Source of the DNA: Tessaracoccus oleiagri
GTDB taxonomy: Bacteria; Actinomycetota; Actinomycetes; Propionibacteriales; Propionibacteriaceae
Direction of reading: 5' to 3'
Assembly: GCF_900103275.1 (NCBI RefSeq)
Contig: NZ_FNGP01000002.1
Coordinates: 124,001-188,000 of the forward strand
DNA length: 64,000 bases
Shown here: positions 7,872-18,552 of the stretch, piece after piece
Layout: every line of letters starts with the position of its first letter
Position numbering within the stretch: the stretch's first letter is position 1
The notes under the pieces: generated by a model
Database searches by the model: none
What the model was told of the DNA's origin: nothing
The model's input: only the letters and a program-made list of their open reading frames with translations
Translations under genes and position numbers: made by a program

Positions 7872-10800
7872 ATGACGGTGACCGACCACGACGCGCTGGT
7901 GCGCTTCTCGGAACCGTCGCGCGCCTGGTTCACCGAGGTGTTCCGCTCCCCCACCCCCGTGCAGGCGGCCGCCTGGGATGCGATCGGGCAGGGACGGCAC
8001 TCGCTCGTCGTGGCCCCCACCGGCTCCGGCAAGACGCTGGCCGCGTTCTTCCACTTCCTGGACCGCCTGTCGCAGGAGCCCCGGCCCGACGACATCGGGA
8101 CGCGCGTGGTGTACGTGTCGCCGCTGAAGGCCCTGGGCGTCGACGTGGAGCGCAACCTGCGCGCCCCGCTCGTCGGGATCCGGCGCACCGCGGAGCGGTT
8201 GGGCGTGAGCACGCCCCCGCTGACCGTCGGCGTCCGCTCCGGCGACACCACCCCCAAGGAACGGGCCGCGCTCGTGCGTCGCCCTCCGGACATCCTGATC
8301 ACCACGCCCGAGTCCCTGTACCTGATGCTCACGTCGCGGGCTCGTGCCACCCTCGCCGGAGTCGAGGCGATCATCATCGACGAGATCCACGCGCTCGCCG
8401 GCACCAAGCGCGGCTCCCACCTGGCGCTCACCCTGGAACGGCTCGACGCGCTGACCGGGCGCGACGTGCAGCGCGTGGCCTTGTCTGCCACCGTCCGGCC
8501 GATCGACCGCGTCGCTGCGTTCCTGGGCGGCGACCGCCCCGTCGAGGTGGTCGCCCCGCCGTCGGAGAAGGCGTGGGACGTGTCCGTGCGGCTCACCGTC
8601 GACGACATCACCCAGCCGGGTCCGCCACCAGGCGGCCCGCCGCCAGAGAGCCTCGACCCGCTGCTGTCGGCGCCCGCGGAGACCACGGAGTCGCTGTGGC
8701 CGCACGTCGAGCAGGACGTGTACGAGTCGGTGATGGCCGGCCGCTCGACGCTGGTGTTCACCAACTCCCGCCGCACGGCCGAGCGCCTCACCGCGCGCCT
8801 CAACGAGATCTGGGCCGAGGAGCACGACCCGGAGTCGCTCGCCGCCCCCTCCAGGCGTCCGCCCGCGCAGGTCATGGCCTCCTCCGACGAGGTGGGCGCG
8901 GCCCCCGCGGTGATCGCCCGCGCGCACCACGGGTCGGTGAGCAAGGAGGCGCGCGCCGACATCGAAGCCGCGCTCAAGTCAGGCGAGTTGAAGTGCGTGG
9001 TGGCCACGTCGTCGCTCGAGCTCGGCATCGACATGGGCGCCGTGGACCGCGTGATCCAGGTCTCGTCCCCGCCGTCGGTGGCGAGCGCGCTGCAGCGCAT
9101 CGGCCGGGCGGGGCACGACGTCGGCGCCGTCTCGCGCGGCACCGTGTACCCCCTGCACCGGGGCGACCTGATCCCGTCGGCGGTGGTCACCGAGCGCATG
9201 CTCCGCGGCGAGATCGAGGAGATCCGCATCCCCCGCTCGCCGCTCGACGTGCTCGCCCAGCAGACCGTCGCCGCGGCTGTGGCCGCGGACGAGCTGGGGC
9301 TGGACGTCGAGGAATGGTTCGAGTCGGTGGGCCGCGCCATGCCGTTCGCCGGGCTGGACCGCGGGTTGTTCGACTCCGTGGTCGAGCTCCTCACCGGCGC
9401 CTATCCGAGCGCCGACTTCGGCGATCTGCGCGCACGGCTGGTGGAGTCCGACGGCCGGCTGCACGCCCGCACGGGCGCGCTGCGGCTCGCGGTCACCTCC
9501 GGCGGCACCATCCCCGACCGCGGCCTCTTCGGCGTCTTCCTCGCCGGCGAGGAGGGGCCCGGCCGCCGCGTGGGCGAGCTCGACGAGGAGATGGTCTACG
9601 AGTCACGGGTCGGCGACGTGTTCGCCCTCGGCGCGTCGTCGTGGCGGATCGTGGAGATCACCCGCGACCAGGTGCTCGTCGTCCCGGCCCCCGGCCACAC
9701 CGGCCGGCTGCCGTTCTGGCACGGCGACATGGAGTCGCGGCCCGCGGAACTCGGCCGAGCGATCGGTCGCTTCCACCGCGAAGCGCTGCGTGGGGCGGAG
9801 CGACTGGAGCAGGACATCCTCACGCCGCAGGTCCGCGCCAACATCCGCGGCTACCTCGCCGAGCAGAAGGACGCCACCGGGCACGTCCCCGACGACACCA
9901 CCGTCGTCATCGAGCGGTTCCGCGACGAGGTCGGCGACTGGCGCTTCGTGCTGCACTGCCCCCTGGGCCGCGCGGTGCTGGCGCCGTGGGCGCTGGCCAT
10001 CGGGTCGTCGCTGCGGTCGGCCACCGGCATCGACGTGGTCCCCGTGGCCTCCGACGACGGCATCATCTGGCGGCTGCCCGACAGCGAGACCGCCGAGCAG
10101 ATCCTGGACCACGTCATCCCCGACGCGGATGCCGTCGTCGACACCGTCACCGAGGAGGTGGGCGGCACCGCCCTCTTCGCCGCCCGCTTCCGCGAGTGCG
10201 CGGCCCGCGCCCTGCTGCTCCCGCAGCGCGACCCCGGCCGCCGGAGCCCGCTCTGGCAGCAGCGCCAGCGCGCCGCCCAGCTGTTGGAGGTGGCCCGGCA
10301 CCATCCCCGATTCCCGATCATCATCGAGACCGTCCGCGAGGTGCTGCGCGACGTCTACGACCTCCCCGGCCTCGTCGAGGTGCTGCGCGCCGTGCACAAG
10401 GGGGCGCTGCGCGTCGTGGAGACGACGACGCCGACCCCCAGTCCGTTCGCCGCCACCATGCTGTTCCGCTACACCGGCGAGTTCATGTACGAGGGCGACG
10501 TGCCCGTCGCCGAGCGCCGGGCCGCCACCCTGTCGATGGACCCGGCGCTGCTGGCGGCCGTCCTCGGCACGGTCGACCTCCGCGAACTGTTGGACCTGGA
10601 GGTGATCGAGCAGGTCGAGGCCGAACTGCAGCACACCACCGACGAGCGCCGCGCCCGCACCGTCGAGGAGCTCGCCGACCTCCCCCGCCTGCTCGGTCCG
10701 ATCCCGTTCGACTTGCTGCCTGCCCGGCTCGTGCCAGAGCTCGGCGCGACGATGGATGCCGCCGTGGAGCAGCTGTCGGGGCGGGTCTTCGTCGTCCAGT

Positions 10801-12473
10801 TCGCGGGCCGGCCGCACCTCGCCGCCGCCGGCGACCTGGGGTTGCTCCGCGACGCGCTCGGCGTCCCCCTGCCCCCGGGCGCCCCCGAGGGCGCGACCGC
10901 CGAGCCGGGCCGGGACCCGCTTACGCAACTGGTGATGCGCTACGCCCGCACCCACGCGCCGTTCACCCCGGCCGGGATCGCGACGGCGTTCGGGCTCGGC
11001 ACCGCCACCGCCGACCTCATCCTCGAGCGGGAGGCGGCCGCGAAACGCCTCATCAAGGGCCACTTCACGCCCGGCCGCACGGAGACCGAGTACTCGGACC
11101 CCGAGGTGCTGCGTCGCATCCGCGGCCGCGCGCTGGCGGCGGCCCGGGCCCAGATCCAACCCGTCTCCACCTCGGGCCTCGCACGGTTCCTGGCCTCGTG
11201 GCACGGGCTCGACGAGCGGCCGGAGTCCAGCCCCGACGAGGTGTTCACCGCCCTACAGCGCCTCGCCGGCGCGGCCCTGCCGGCGAGCGCGTGGGAGACG
11301 CAGGTCCTGCCGTCGCGGGTGCGCGGCTACTCGCCGTCGCACCTGGACACCCTGCTCGCCGAGGGCGAGGTGGTGATCCGCTTCCGCGGCGCGCTCGGCC
11401 CGGGCGACCCACTCGTCGCGCTCGTGCCGGCCGCCGACCTCGATCTGCTCGCGCCCCCGCCCGCCCCCGAGAAGGAACTGGCGGGGCTGGCCGACGAGTT
11501 GGGCGCCTCGGGGGGCCTCTTCACCGAGGTGCGCTCCGCCCGCGAGCGCGCCAGCGGCGCGCTGCAGGACACCCCGGAACTCATCGAGGCCTGGTGGCGC
11601 GCGGCCGAGGCCGGGCTCATCGCCCCGACCTCCATGGCACCGGTGCGCGCACGCATCACGGGCTCCGGCAAGCCCGCCCACCGCGGCGCACGGCCGCCGG
11701 CGCGCAGCCGGTCGCGGCTCCCCCGCCCCGGCCGCGCGCTGCTCGGCCGCCCCAGCCTCGACGGGGTCGCCCCCGCTGTGGCGGGCCGCTGGTACCGCGT
11801 CGCCGACCCCGCGCTGCCACCCGCCGAGCAGGCGATCGCCCGCATCTCGGCGTGGCTGGAGCGGTTCGGCGTGATCACCCGGGGCGCGGTGATGGCCGAG
11901 TCCCCCGAGGGCGGGTTCGCCGCCGCGTACCATGTGCTCGCCGAACTTGAGCGCGCAGGGAAAGTGGTGCGGGGCTACATCGTCGACGGGCTCGGCGGCT
12001 CCCAGTTCGCCACCTCCGCCACCGTCGACCACATCCGCACCTTCGCCGACAGCCCCGACGACACCACCTGGCCCTCCGGCGTCGCCGACGCCCAGCCGGT
12101 CGTGCTGTCCGCCTCGGACCCCGCCAACCCCTACGGCAGCATCGTCGGCTGGCCCGAGCACCCCACGGTGCGGGTCACCCGGGCCGCGGGGGCACTCGTC
12201 GTGCTCGCCGACGGTCTCTGCCTCGCGCACCTGACCCGCGGCGGCCGCAGCCTCACCATCTTCGAGTCTGCCCACGGCCCGTCCCGCGACGAGGTGGTGG
12301 GGCTCGTCGGGCGCGCGCTGCACCAGGCCGTCACCGAGCACCGCGTACCGAGGATCAAGATCGAGTCGCTCGACGGCGAGCCGCTCGGGTTCGGGCCGGA
12401 CCTCGAGGCGCTCATCGCGGCCGGCGCGCGGAACACCCCGCGGGGTGTCGTGTTCGAGGCGCGCCGTGCCTGA
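7872..12473 (+). CDS. lhr: Large ATP-dependent helicase Lhr
   Basis: A 1533-residue superfamily-2 helicase of the usual Lhr length. The Walker A motif APTGSGKT is at residues 48-55 and the DEIH box is at 170-173. RecA-like domain 2 carries ATSSLELGIDMG and QRIGRAGH. The long C-terminal region (about residues 870-1533) matches the Lhr-CTD, whose homologues fold like AlkZ-type glycosylases. Lhr translocates 3' to 5' on single-stranded DNA and belongs to the mitomycin-inducible repair set in mycobacteria. The 3' end overlaps nei2 by 8 bp (GTGCCTGA), so helicase and glycosylase are translated together, as for Rv3296-Rv3297. Confidence 0.96.
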   Translation: MTVTDHDALVRFSEPSRAWFTEVFRSPTPVQAAAWDAIGQGRHSLVVAPTGSGKTLAAFFHFLDRLSQEPRPDDIGTRVVYVSPLKALGVDVERNLRAPLVGIRRTAERLGVSTPPLTVGVRSGDTTPKERAALVRRPPDILITTPESLYLMLTSRARATLAGVEAIIIDEIHALAGTKRGSHLALTLERLDALTGRDVQRVALSATVRPIDRVAAFLGGDRPVEVVAPPSEKAWDVSVRLTVDDITQPGPPPGGPPPESLDPLLSAPAETTESLWPHVEQDVYESVMAGRSTLVFTNSRRTAERLTARLNEIWAEEHDPESLAAPSRRPPAQVMASSDEVGAAPAVIARAHHGSVSKEARADIEAALKSGELKCVVATSSLELGIDMGAVDRVIQVSSPPSVASALQRIGRAGHDVGAVSRGTVYPLHRGDLIPSAVVTERMLRGEIEEIRIPRSPLDVLAQQTVAAAVAADELGLDVEEWFESVGRAMPFAGLDRGLFDSVVELLTGAYPSADFGDLRARLVESDGRLHARTGALRLAVTSGGTIPDRGLFGVFLAGEEGPGRRVGELDEEMVYESRVGDVFALGASSWRIVEITRDQVLVVPAPGHTGRLPFWHGDMESRPAELGRAIGRFHREALRGAERLEQDILTPQVRANIRGYLAEQKDATGHVPDDTTVVIERFRDEVGDWRFVLHCPLGRAVLAPWALAIGSSLRSATGIDVVPVASDDGIIWRLPDSETAEQILDHVIPDADAVVDTVTEEVGGTALFAARFRECAARALLLPQRDPGRRSPLWQQRQRAAQLLEVARHHPRFPIIIETVREVLRDVYDLPGLVEVLRAVHKGALRVVETTTPTPSPFAATMLFRYTGEFMYEGDVPVAERRAATLSMDPALLAAVLGTVDLRELLDLEVIEQVEAELQHTTDERRARTVEELADLPRLLGPIPFDLLPARLVPELGATMDAAVEQLSGRVFVVQFAGRPHLAAAGDLGLLRDALGVPLPPGAPEGATAEPGRDPLTQLVMRYARTHAPFTPAGIATAFGLGTATADLILEREAAAKRLIKGHFTPGRTETEYSDPEVLRRIRGRALAAARAQIQPVSTSGLARFLASWHGLDERPESSPDEVFTALQRLAGAALPASAWETQVLPSRVRGYSPSHLDTLLAEGEVVIRFRGALGPGDPLVALVPAADLDLLAPPPAPEKELAGLADELGASGGLFTEVRSARERASGALQDTPELIEAWWRAAEAGLIAPTSMAPVRARITGSGKPAHRGARPPARSRSRLPRPGRALLGRPSLDGVAPAVAGRWYRVADPALPPAEQAIARISAWLERFGVITRGAVMAESPEGGFAAAYHVLAELERAGKVVRGYIVDGLGGSQFATSATVDHIRTFADSPDDTTWPSGVADAQPVVLSASDPANPYGSIVGWPEHPTVRVTRAAGALVVLADGLCLAHLTRGGRSLTIFESAHGPSRDEVVGLVGRALHQAVTEHRVPRIKIESLDGEPLGFGPDLEALIAAGARNTPRGVVFEARRA

Positions 12474-13329
12474 GGGCGACACCGTCTACCAGCTCTGGCA
12501 GCGGCAGCAGCCGCTCGAGGGCCGCGCCATCACCGCCTGGGACGCGCGCGTCCCGTCGCTCGCCACCACCGACGCCACCGGCGCGGTCATCGAACGGGTC
12601 TGGCCGTGGGGCAAGCACCTGTTCTGGCGGATCGTCTCCGAGCGCGGCGTCGACGTCCTCCACACCCACCTGCGAATGGACGGCACCTGGCGCGTCCACG
12701 CCGCCGGGAGCCGGTGGAGCGCCCCCGCCCACACCGCCCGCCTCGTCGTGCGCGTGGCCGGGTCCCCGGATCCTTCTCGCGAGGTCGAACTCGTCGGCCA
12801 CGACCTCGGGATGGTGGAACTCTGGCCGGCCGAGCAGTACGAGAAGCGCACCGCCCATCTCGGGCCCGACCCGCTGGGCCCCGACTGGGACGCGCCCGGG
12901 CGCTGGGACCGGCCCGGGCGCGAAGAGTCCGTCGACCGCTTCGCCGCACAATCGGGCACCACCGTGGGCGAGGCCCTCCTCGACCAGCGCGTGATCGCCG
13001 GCCTCGGCAACGTCTTCCGCGCGGAGCTGTGCTTCCTCCTGGGCGTCCACCCCGCCTCCGACGTACGCAGCCGGGAGCCGGAGTTCGTCGTCGACCTCGC
13101 GGCCGAGGCGCTGCAGTTCAACCGGGAGCGCGTCGCCAGGCTCTTCACCGGGGTCGACAGGGCCGGCGAGCGCACCTTCGTCTACGGGCGCGAGGGGCAA
13201 CCCTGCCGACGGTGCGGCACCCCCGTCCGCAGCGGACGGCTGGGCGGCGCCACCAGCGTCGCCGATCCCCGTGCGGGGCAGGACCGCATCGTGTACTGGT
13301 GCCCGAGGTGCCAACCGCTGCAGGGCTGA
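12466..13329 (+). CDS. nei2: Fpg/Nei-family DNA glycosylase/AP lyase, Nei2 type
   Basis: A 287-residue enzyme that excises oxidised bases and cleaves the abasic site. Translation is placed at the GTG at 12466 because the mature protein must begin P-E-G-D, with the N-terminal Pro as the Schiff-base nucleophile and Glu as the general acid. Further landmarks are the WGKHLFW lysine region, LHTHLRMDG, the H2TH stretch ALLDQRVIAGLGNVFRAE, and a C-terminal zinc finger with CRRC and CPRC. An earlier in-frame GTG at 12445 would bury the catalytic Pro and is rejected. It overlaps lhr. Confidence 0.93.
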   Translation: MPEGDTVYQLWQRQQPLEGRAITAWDARVPSLATTDATGAVIERVWPWGKHLFWRIVSERGVDVLHTHLRMDGTWRVHAAGSRWSAPAHTARLVVRVAGSPDPSREVELVGHDLGMVELWPAEQYEKRTAHLGPDPLGPDWDAPGRWDRPGREESVDRFAAQSGTTVGEALLDQRVIAGLGNVFRAELCFLLGVHPASDVRSREPEFVVDLAAEALQFNRERVARLFTGVDRAGERTFVYGREGQPCRRCGTPVRSGRLGGATSVADPRAGQDRIVYWCPRCQPLQG

Positions 13330-13344
13330 GGCGGTTTGGAGGCC

Positions 13345-13692
13345 TCAGCGGTGGATGTGTTGGCGCCAGTCGGGCGGCACGCGTCCTTCCGGTCCGGGGG
13401 CCGGCTGGTCCTCCGGGTGCGACGTCGGGGGAGCCAGCCGCACCTCGTCGGCGTAGTCCTCCTGGGCGTAGTCCCACATCCAGCTCTCGCCGGGCTCGAA
13501 GCTCTGCATGATCGGGTGACCGGTGGAGCGGAAGTGGGCGGTGGCGTGCTGCCCCGGGGAACTGTCGCAGCAGCCGATGTGCCCGCAGGCCGCGCAGCGG
13601 CGGAGGTGCACCCACCAGCCGCCGGACGCCTCGCACTCGTCGCAGCCCGTGCCGCTGGGCGGCACCTCGGTGTCGATCGCGATCTCGCTCAT
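13345..13692 (-). CDS. UBP-type zinc-finger domain protein
   Basis: A 115-residue protein. Candidate zinc ligands are Cys17/Cys20, Cys33/Cys36, Cys41, His49, His53 and His59 (GCDECEASGGWWVHLRRC, then CGHIGCC and HATAHFRSTGHP), the zf-UBP pattern. In eukaryotes this domain binds the C-terminus of free ubiquitin. Stand-alone bacterial versions are common in actinobacteria and have no settled role. The C-terminus is Pro-rich. The ATG at 13692 follows GGAGG at an 11-nt spacing. It ends 15 bp from nei2, converging with it. Confidence 0.85.
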   Translation of the reverse strand: MSEIAIDTEVPPSGTGCDECEASGGWWVHLRRCAACGHIGCCDSSPGQHATAHFRSTGHPIMQSFEPGESWMWDYAQEDYADEVRLAPPTSHPEDQPAPGPEGRVPPDWRQHIHR

Positions 13693-13754
13693 GGCTCGAC
13701 GGTACGCCTCCGGCCCGGTCCGCACAGGGGTTCCGCGGCTTCGCGGGCCGTTCT

Positions 13755-15371
<1,617 letters not shown>

Positions 15372-17405
15372 TCACCAGCGCCGCGACGCCACGTCGGCGA
15401 CGTATGCCGAGTCGAGCATCATCACCGCCCGCCGCATGGCGCCGCCGTCGATGCCGTCGACGGTGTCGATGCGCGGCTTGGTGGGGACGTCCGTCGGCTG
15501 CTGGGCGACCCGGGCGGCCACGGCGTCGAGGCGCGACGTGACGTCGTCGCTCAGCATGTCGCGCAGCTGCCCGCGCTTCGACAGCTCCACTGCGAAGGCC
15601 TCGTGCTCGTCGATCACCGACGGGTCCTCGGTGAGCAGCATGGTCCCGGCCGAGCGGAGCAGCTGCTTGCCGCGCTCCACGTCGCCCCCACCGAACTCGG
15701 CGACGGCGTCCCGCAGAATAGGGTTCTCGTCGCGGACCTGCTCGGCCAACAGGACGAGGTGGGCCCCGAGGATGCGCTCCTTCATGCGCGCGTGGGACTC
15801 CTCCGGCGACAGGAGTTGGCGGTCCTCCGGGCTCGACATCGCCTGGGAGTCGAGCAGCTCGCGGCCGCGGTCGTCCGGCTCGGTGAGCGTGTCCTTCAAC
15901 GGGATCACCTTGATGAACAGTGTGAAGAGCAGGCTGAGCCCCGTCATGAACGGCAGCACGAAGAAGACGTGGCCCATCGCGTCGGCGAGGGACGCCCGCA
16001 ACAGCTGGGCGACGGGCTCCGGCAGCGAAGCCAGCCGCGCTGGATTGAGCACGACGTTCGGGTCGAGCCCGCCGGCGGGCAGCTGCGCCTCGAGCTCGGG
16101 CGTCGTGCGCTGTCCCAGCGCGAACGCCAGCCCGGTGGTCATGATGGTGCCGGCGATGGCGGTGCCGAGGGTGTTGCCGATGTTGCGGAAGAACTGCAGG
16201 GTCGACGTGCCCACGCCGAGGTCGCGACGCTGCAGCGCGTTCTGGACCGCCAACACGTAGATCTGGAACGCCATGCCGTAGCCGAAGCCCACCACCGACG
16301 TGAAGAGCGCCACCTCCCAGCGGGCGGAGTCGGCGCCCAGCCGCAGCATGAGCAGCGCGCCGACCGTCTGCAGGACGGCGCCGATCGAGGCGAACTCCTT
16401 GTAGCGGCCGGTGCGGGTGGTGAGGTTGCCGACCACGATGCCCATCCCGAAGAGGACCACGTTCATGGGGATGAGGATGAAACCGGACACCGTCGCCGAC
16501 TCCCCCAGTACGCCCTGCACGTAGACAGGCACGTAGATGAGGATCGCCACCATGGCCATGTTCATGAAGAAGGCCGCGAGGGTGGAGAACGTGAAGATCG
16601 AGTTGCGGAACAGGTACATCGGCACGATCGGTTCCTCGGCCCGCAGCTCGATGCGCACGAACACCACGCTGAATACGAGGCCGACGACGAGCAGGATGGC
16701 GACCTGCGGGTCCGCCCACCCGATCGATCCGCCGAGCGAGATCCCGAGCAGCGACGTGGTGACGGCGATCGTCATCGTCGAGATACCGGCGTAGTCGATC
16801 CTGGGCGCGATCGACTCCTCGCTGATGTGCAGGTGCCGCAGGATGACCACCAGCGCGGCGAAACCGACCGGCAGCGAGATGTAGAACAGCCAGCGCCAGC
16901 TGGACACGTCGGTGATCCAGCCTCCCAGCAGCGGGCCCGCCACCTGGGAGGCGCCCATCACCGCCCCCATGTAGCCCTGGTACTTGCCGCGCTGCCGGGC
17001 CGGGATCAGCACGCCGAGGATGGTCTGGCTGAGCGGCATCAGGATGCCCATCCCGATGCCCTGGACCGTGCGCGCGAAGATCAGGAAGCTGAAGCTGGTG
17101 GCCACGCCGGAGAGCATGGAGCCGACCATGAAGACCACGAGCCCGATGATGTAGAAGCGCCGCCGCCCGAAGATGTCGGAGAGCTTGCCGCTGATGGGCG
17201 TGATCACCGCCGACACGAGCATGACGATGGTCGACAGCCATGAGTACCACGCGAGCCCGCCGAGGTCGGCCACGATCCGTGGGATGGCCGGCCCGACGAT
17301 CGTCTGGCTGATCGACGCGGTGAACATGCCGATCACCAGCCCGAGGTAGGCCCACCGGATCTCGCCGAATTCGAAGGCGGCTTCCCTCTCACGCTCACTG
17401 CTCAC
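15372..17405 (-). CDS. MFS transporter, DHA2 (EmrB/QacA) family with C-terminal extension
   Basis: A 677-residue drug:H+ antiporter-like protein. The 14-helix membrane part covers roughly residues 18-505 and has motif A (GKLSDIFGRRR) and motif C (GASQVAGPLLGGW). About 170 hydrophilic residues then follow, rich in Glu, Arg and Asp, which is unusual since DHA2 proteins normally end soon after helix 14. The GTG start has TACATT 8 nt upstream, suggesting a leaderless or near-leaderless mRNA, and lies 44 bp from the divergent GNAT gene. The substrate is unknown. The neighbouring tyrosine phenol-lyase makes export of phenolic compounds a possible but untested role. Confidence 0.88.
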   Translation of the reverse strand: MSSEREREAAFEFGEIRWAYLGLVIGMFTASISQTIVGPAIPRIVADLGGLAWYSWLSTIVMLVSAVITPISGKLSDIFGRRRFYIIGLVVFMVGSMLSGVATSFSFLIFARTVQGIGMGILMPLSQTILGVLIPARQRGKYQGYMGAVMGASQVAGPLLGGWITDVSSWRWLFYISLPVGFAALVVILRHLHISEESIAPRIDYAGISTMTIAVTTSLLGISLGGSIGWADPQVAILLVVGLVFSVVFVRIELRAEEPIVPMYLFRNSIFTFSTLAAFFMNMAMVAILIYVPVYVQGVLGESATVSGFILIPMNVVLFGMGIVVGNLTTRTGRYKEFASIGAVLQTVGALLMLRLGADSARWEVALFTSVVGFGYGMAFQIYVLAVQNALQRRDLGVGTSTLQFFRNIGNTLGTAIAGTIMTTGLAFALGQRTTPELEAQLPAGGLDPNVVLNPARLASLPEPVAQLLRASLADAMGHVFFVLPFMTGLSLLFTLFIKVIPLKDTLTEPDDRGRELLDSQAMSSPEDRQLLSPEESHARMKERILGAHLVLLAEQVRDENPILRDAVAEFGGGDVERGKQLLRSAGTMLLTEDPSVIDEHEAFAVELSKRGQLRDMLSDDVTSRLDAVAARVAQQPTDVPTKPRIDTVDGIDGGAMRRAVMMLDSAYVADVASRRW

Positions 17406-17449
17406 GAGGGGCCAATGTACGCCGAAAAAGTTCTGCGATCATTTACCGC

Positions 17450-17911
17450 GTGACTCTGACGATCGAACCCGCGGATTTCGCGGATCCCGCGCTGGCGGAC
17501 TTCGTCCAGGCGCACATCGACGACATGTGGCCGACCGCGCCCCCGGAGAGCCAGCACCCGCTCTCGCTCGAGGAGCTGCAGCGGCCGGGCGTGCGGTTGT
17601 GGGTCGCGCGGCTCGATGGCGTGCTAGTCGGGACCGCGGCGCTGAGCCGGATGGCGGGCGGCGACCTGGAGCTCAAGACGATGCGCACCGAGCCGGCAGC
17701 GCGCGGACGGGGGGTCGGGACCGCCCTGCTGGAACGCGTGCTCGCCGAGGCTGGCGCGTCGGGAGCGAAGAGGGTGTGGCTCGAGACGGGCAGCATGGAG
17801 TTCTTCGCTCCGGCGCGGGCGCTCTACGCGAAGTACGGGTTCGTGGAGTGCGGTCCGTTCGGCGACTACGGCCCGGACCCCAACAGCACGTTCATGGTGC
17901 GCGTGCTCTAG
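17450..17911 (+). CDS. GNAT-family N-acetyltransferase
   Basis: A 153-residue acetyl-CoA-dependent acetyltransferase. The acetyl-CoA-binding motif A is MRTEPAARGRGVGTALLER, with RGRGVG at residues 85-90. The C-terminal part AKYGFVECGPFGDYGPDPNSTFM resembles the PhnO/YjdJ-like group acting on small molecules. The acceptor is unknown. The GTG start lacks a clear ribosome-binding site. It is divergent from the DHA2 exporter and 104 bp upstream of the YbaB-like gene. Confidence 0.85.
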   Translation: MTLTIEPADFADPALADFVQAHIDDMWPTAPPESQHPLSLEELQRPGVRLWVARLDGVLVGTAALSRMAGGDLELKTMRTEPAARGRGVGTALLERVLAEAGASGAKRVWLETGSMEFFAPARALYAKYGFVECGPFGDYGPDPNSTFMVRVL

Positions 17912-18015
17912 GTAGGGCCCTGAGTATTCTCGCCCAACTTTCCTCCGAACGGCGGCGAAGGGGCGCGCGACGGGCTCCCCGCCTCCTATGGTTGGCCGCG
18001 AAGAAAGGGAAATCC

Positions 18016-18552
18016 ATGCCGCTTGCAGACAGGGTCGAGGTCGCCGTGGAGGACGGTCGCCTCGCCCGCCTCCTGATCAGCAACAAATGGCGAGATCACG
18101 GAACGCCCGAGGAGCTCGCGCAGGCCATCTCCGCCGCCATCCGCGACGCGATGCCACCCGCAGCCCGCGCCACAGCGGCCGTCCCCGCGCCGGCGCGGGC
18201 GATGTCGCCGGGCGAGTTGCGCGCCTACATGGAGCAGCACAACGACTGGCACCGCCGCGCGCGCGACTTCCGCCGCCGCGCCGCCGAGGGCACGCTGGTC
18301 CCCGATCCTGCCCCCGTGGCAGCCGCCGAGGGGAACCACGTGCAGCTGCGCTTCTCCCAAGGACGGTTCGAGTCGCTGAAGCTGAACCCCGCCTGGGCCG
18401 AGAAGGCCAACATCCAGACGCTCGTCGACGAGGTGCTCGCGGCCTTCGCCGACGTGGACCTCGTCCTGCACGACCCGGCCGCCGAGGAGCGCCGGGCGCT
18501 GCACCGCCTGCACGATTCCATCAGCGAGTTCGCCTCGGCGGTGCGCCGATGA
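18016..18552 (+). CDS. YbaB/EbfC-like protein with an internally repeated domain
   Basis: A 178-residue protein. Residues 6-46 (RVEVAVEDGRLARLLI then TPEELAQAISAAIRDAM) match the strand-helix pattern of YbaB-type nucleoid-associated proteins, often encoded beside WXG100-like genes in actinobacteria. Residues 108-147 (HVQLRFSQGRFESLKLN then QTLVDEVLAAFADV) repeat the pattern, so the protein looks like two half-domains joined by a Pro/Ala-rich and Arg-rich linker. The ATG at 18016 follows AAAGGGAAA. It overlaps the next gene by 4 bp (ATGA). The assignment rests on pattern, not on a search. Confidence 0.55.
   Translation: MPLADRVEVAVEDGRLARLLISNKWRDHGTPEELAQAISAAIRDAMPPAARATAAVPAPARAMSPGELRAYMEQHNDWHRRARDFRRRAAEGTLVPDPAPVAAAEGNHVQLRFSQGRFESLKLNPAWAEKANIQTLVDEVLAAFADVDLVLHDPAAEERRALHRLHDSISEFASAVRR

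Noticed and set aside
7856-11950. Very long open frame (1364 codons) overlapping lhr in another frame
   Set aside because: It is Arg/Pro/Ala-rich without any domain, as expected from a GC-rich third-position shadow. The lhr frame carries all helicase motifs.
12445-12465. Upstream GTG start for nei2
   Set aside because: It would add seven residues before the catalytic N-terminal Pro, which must be exposed after Met removal.
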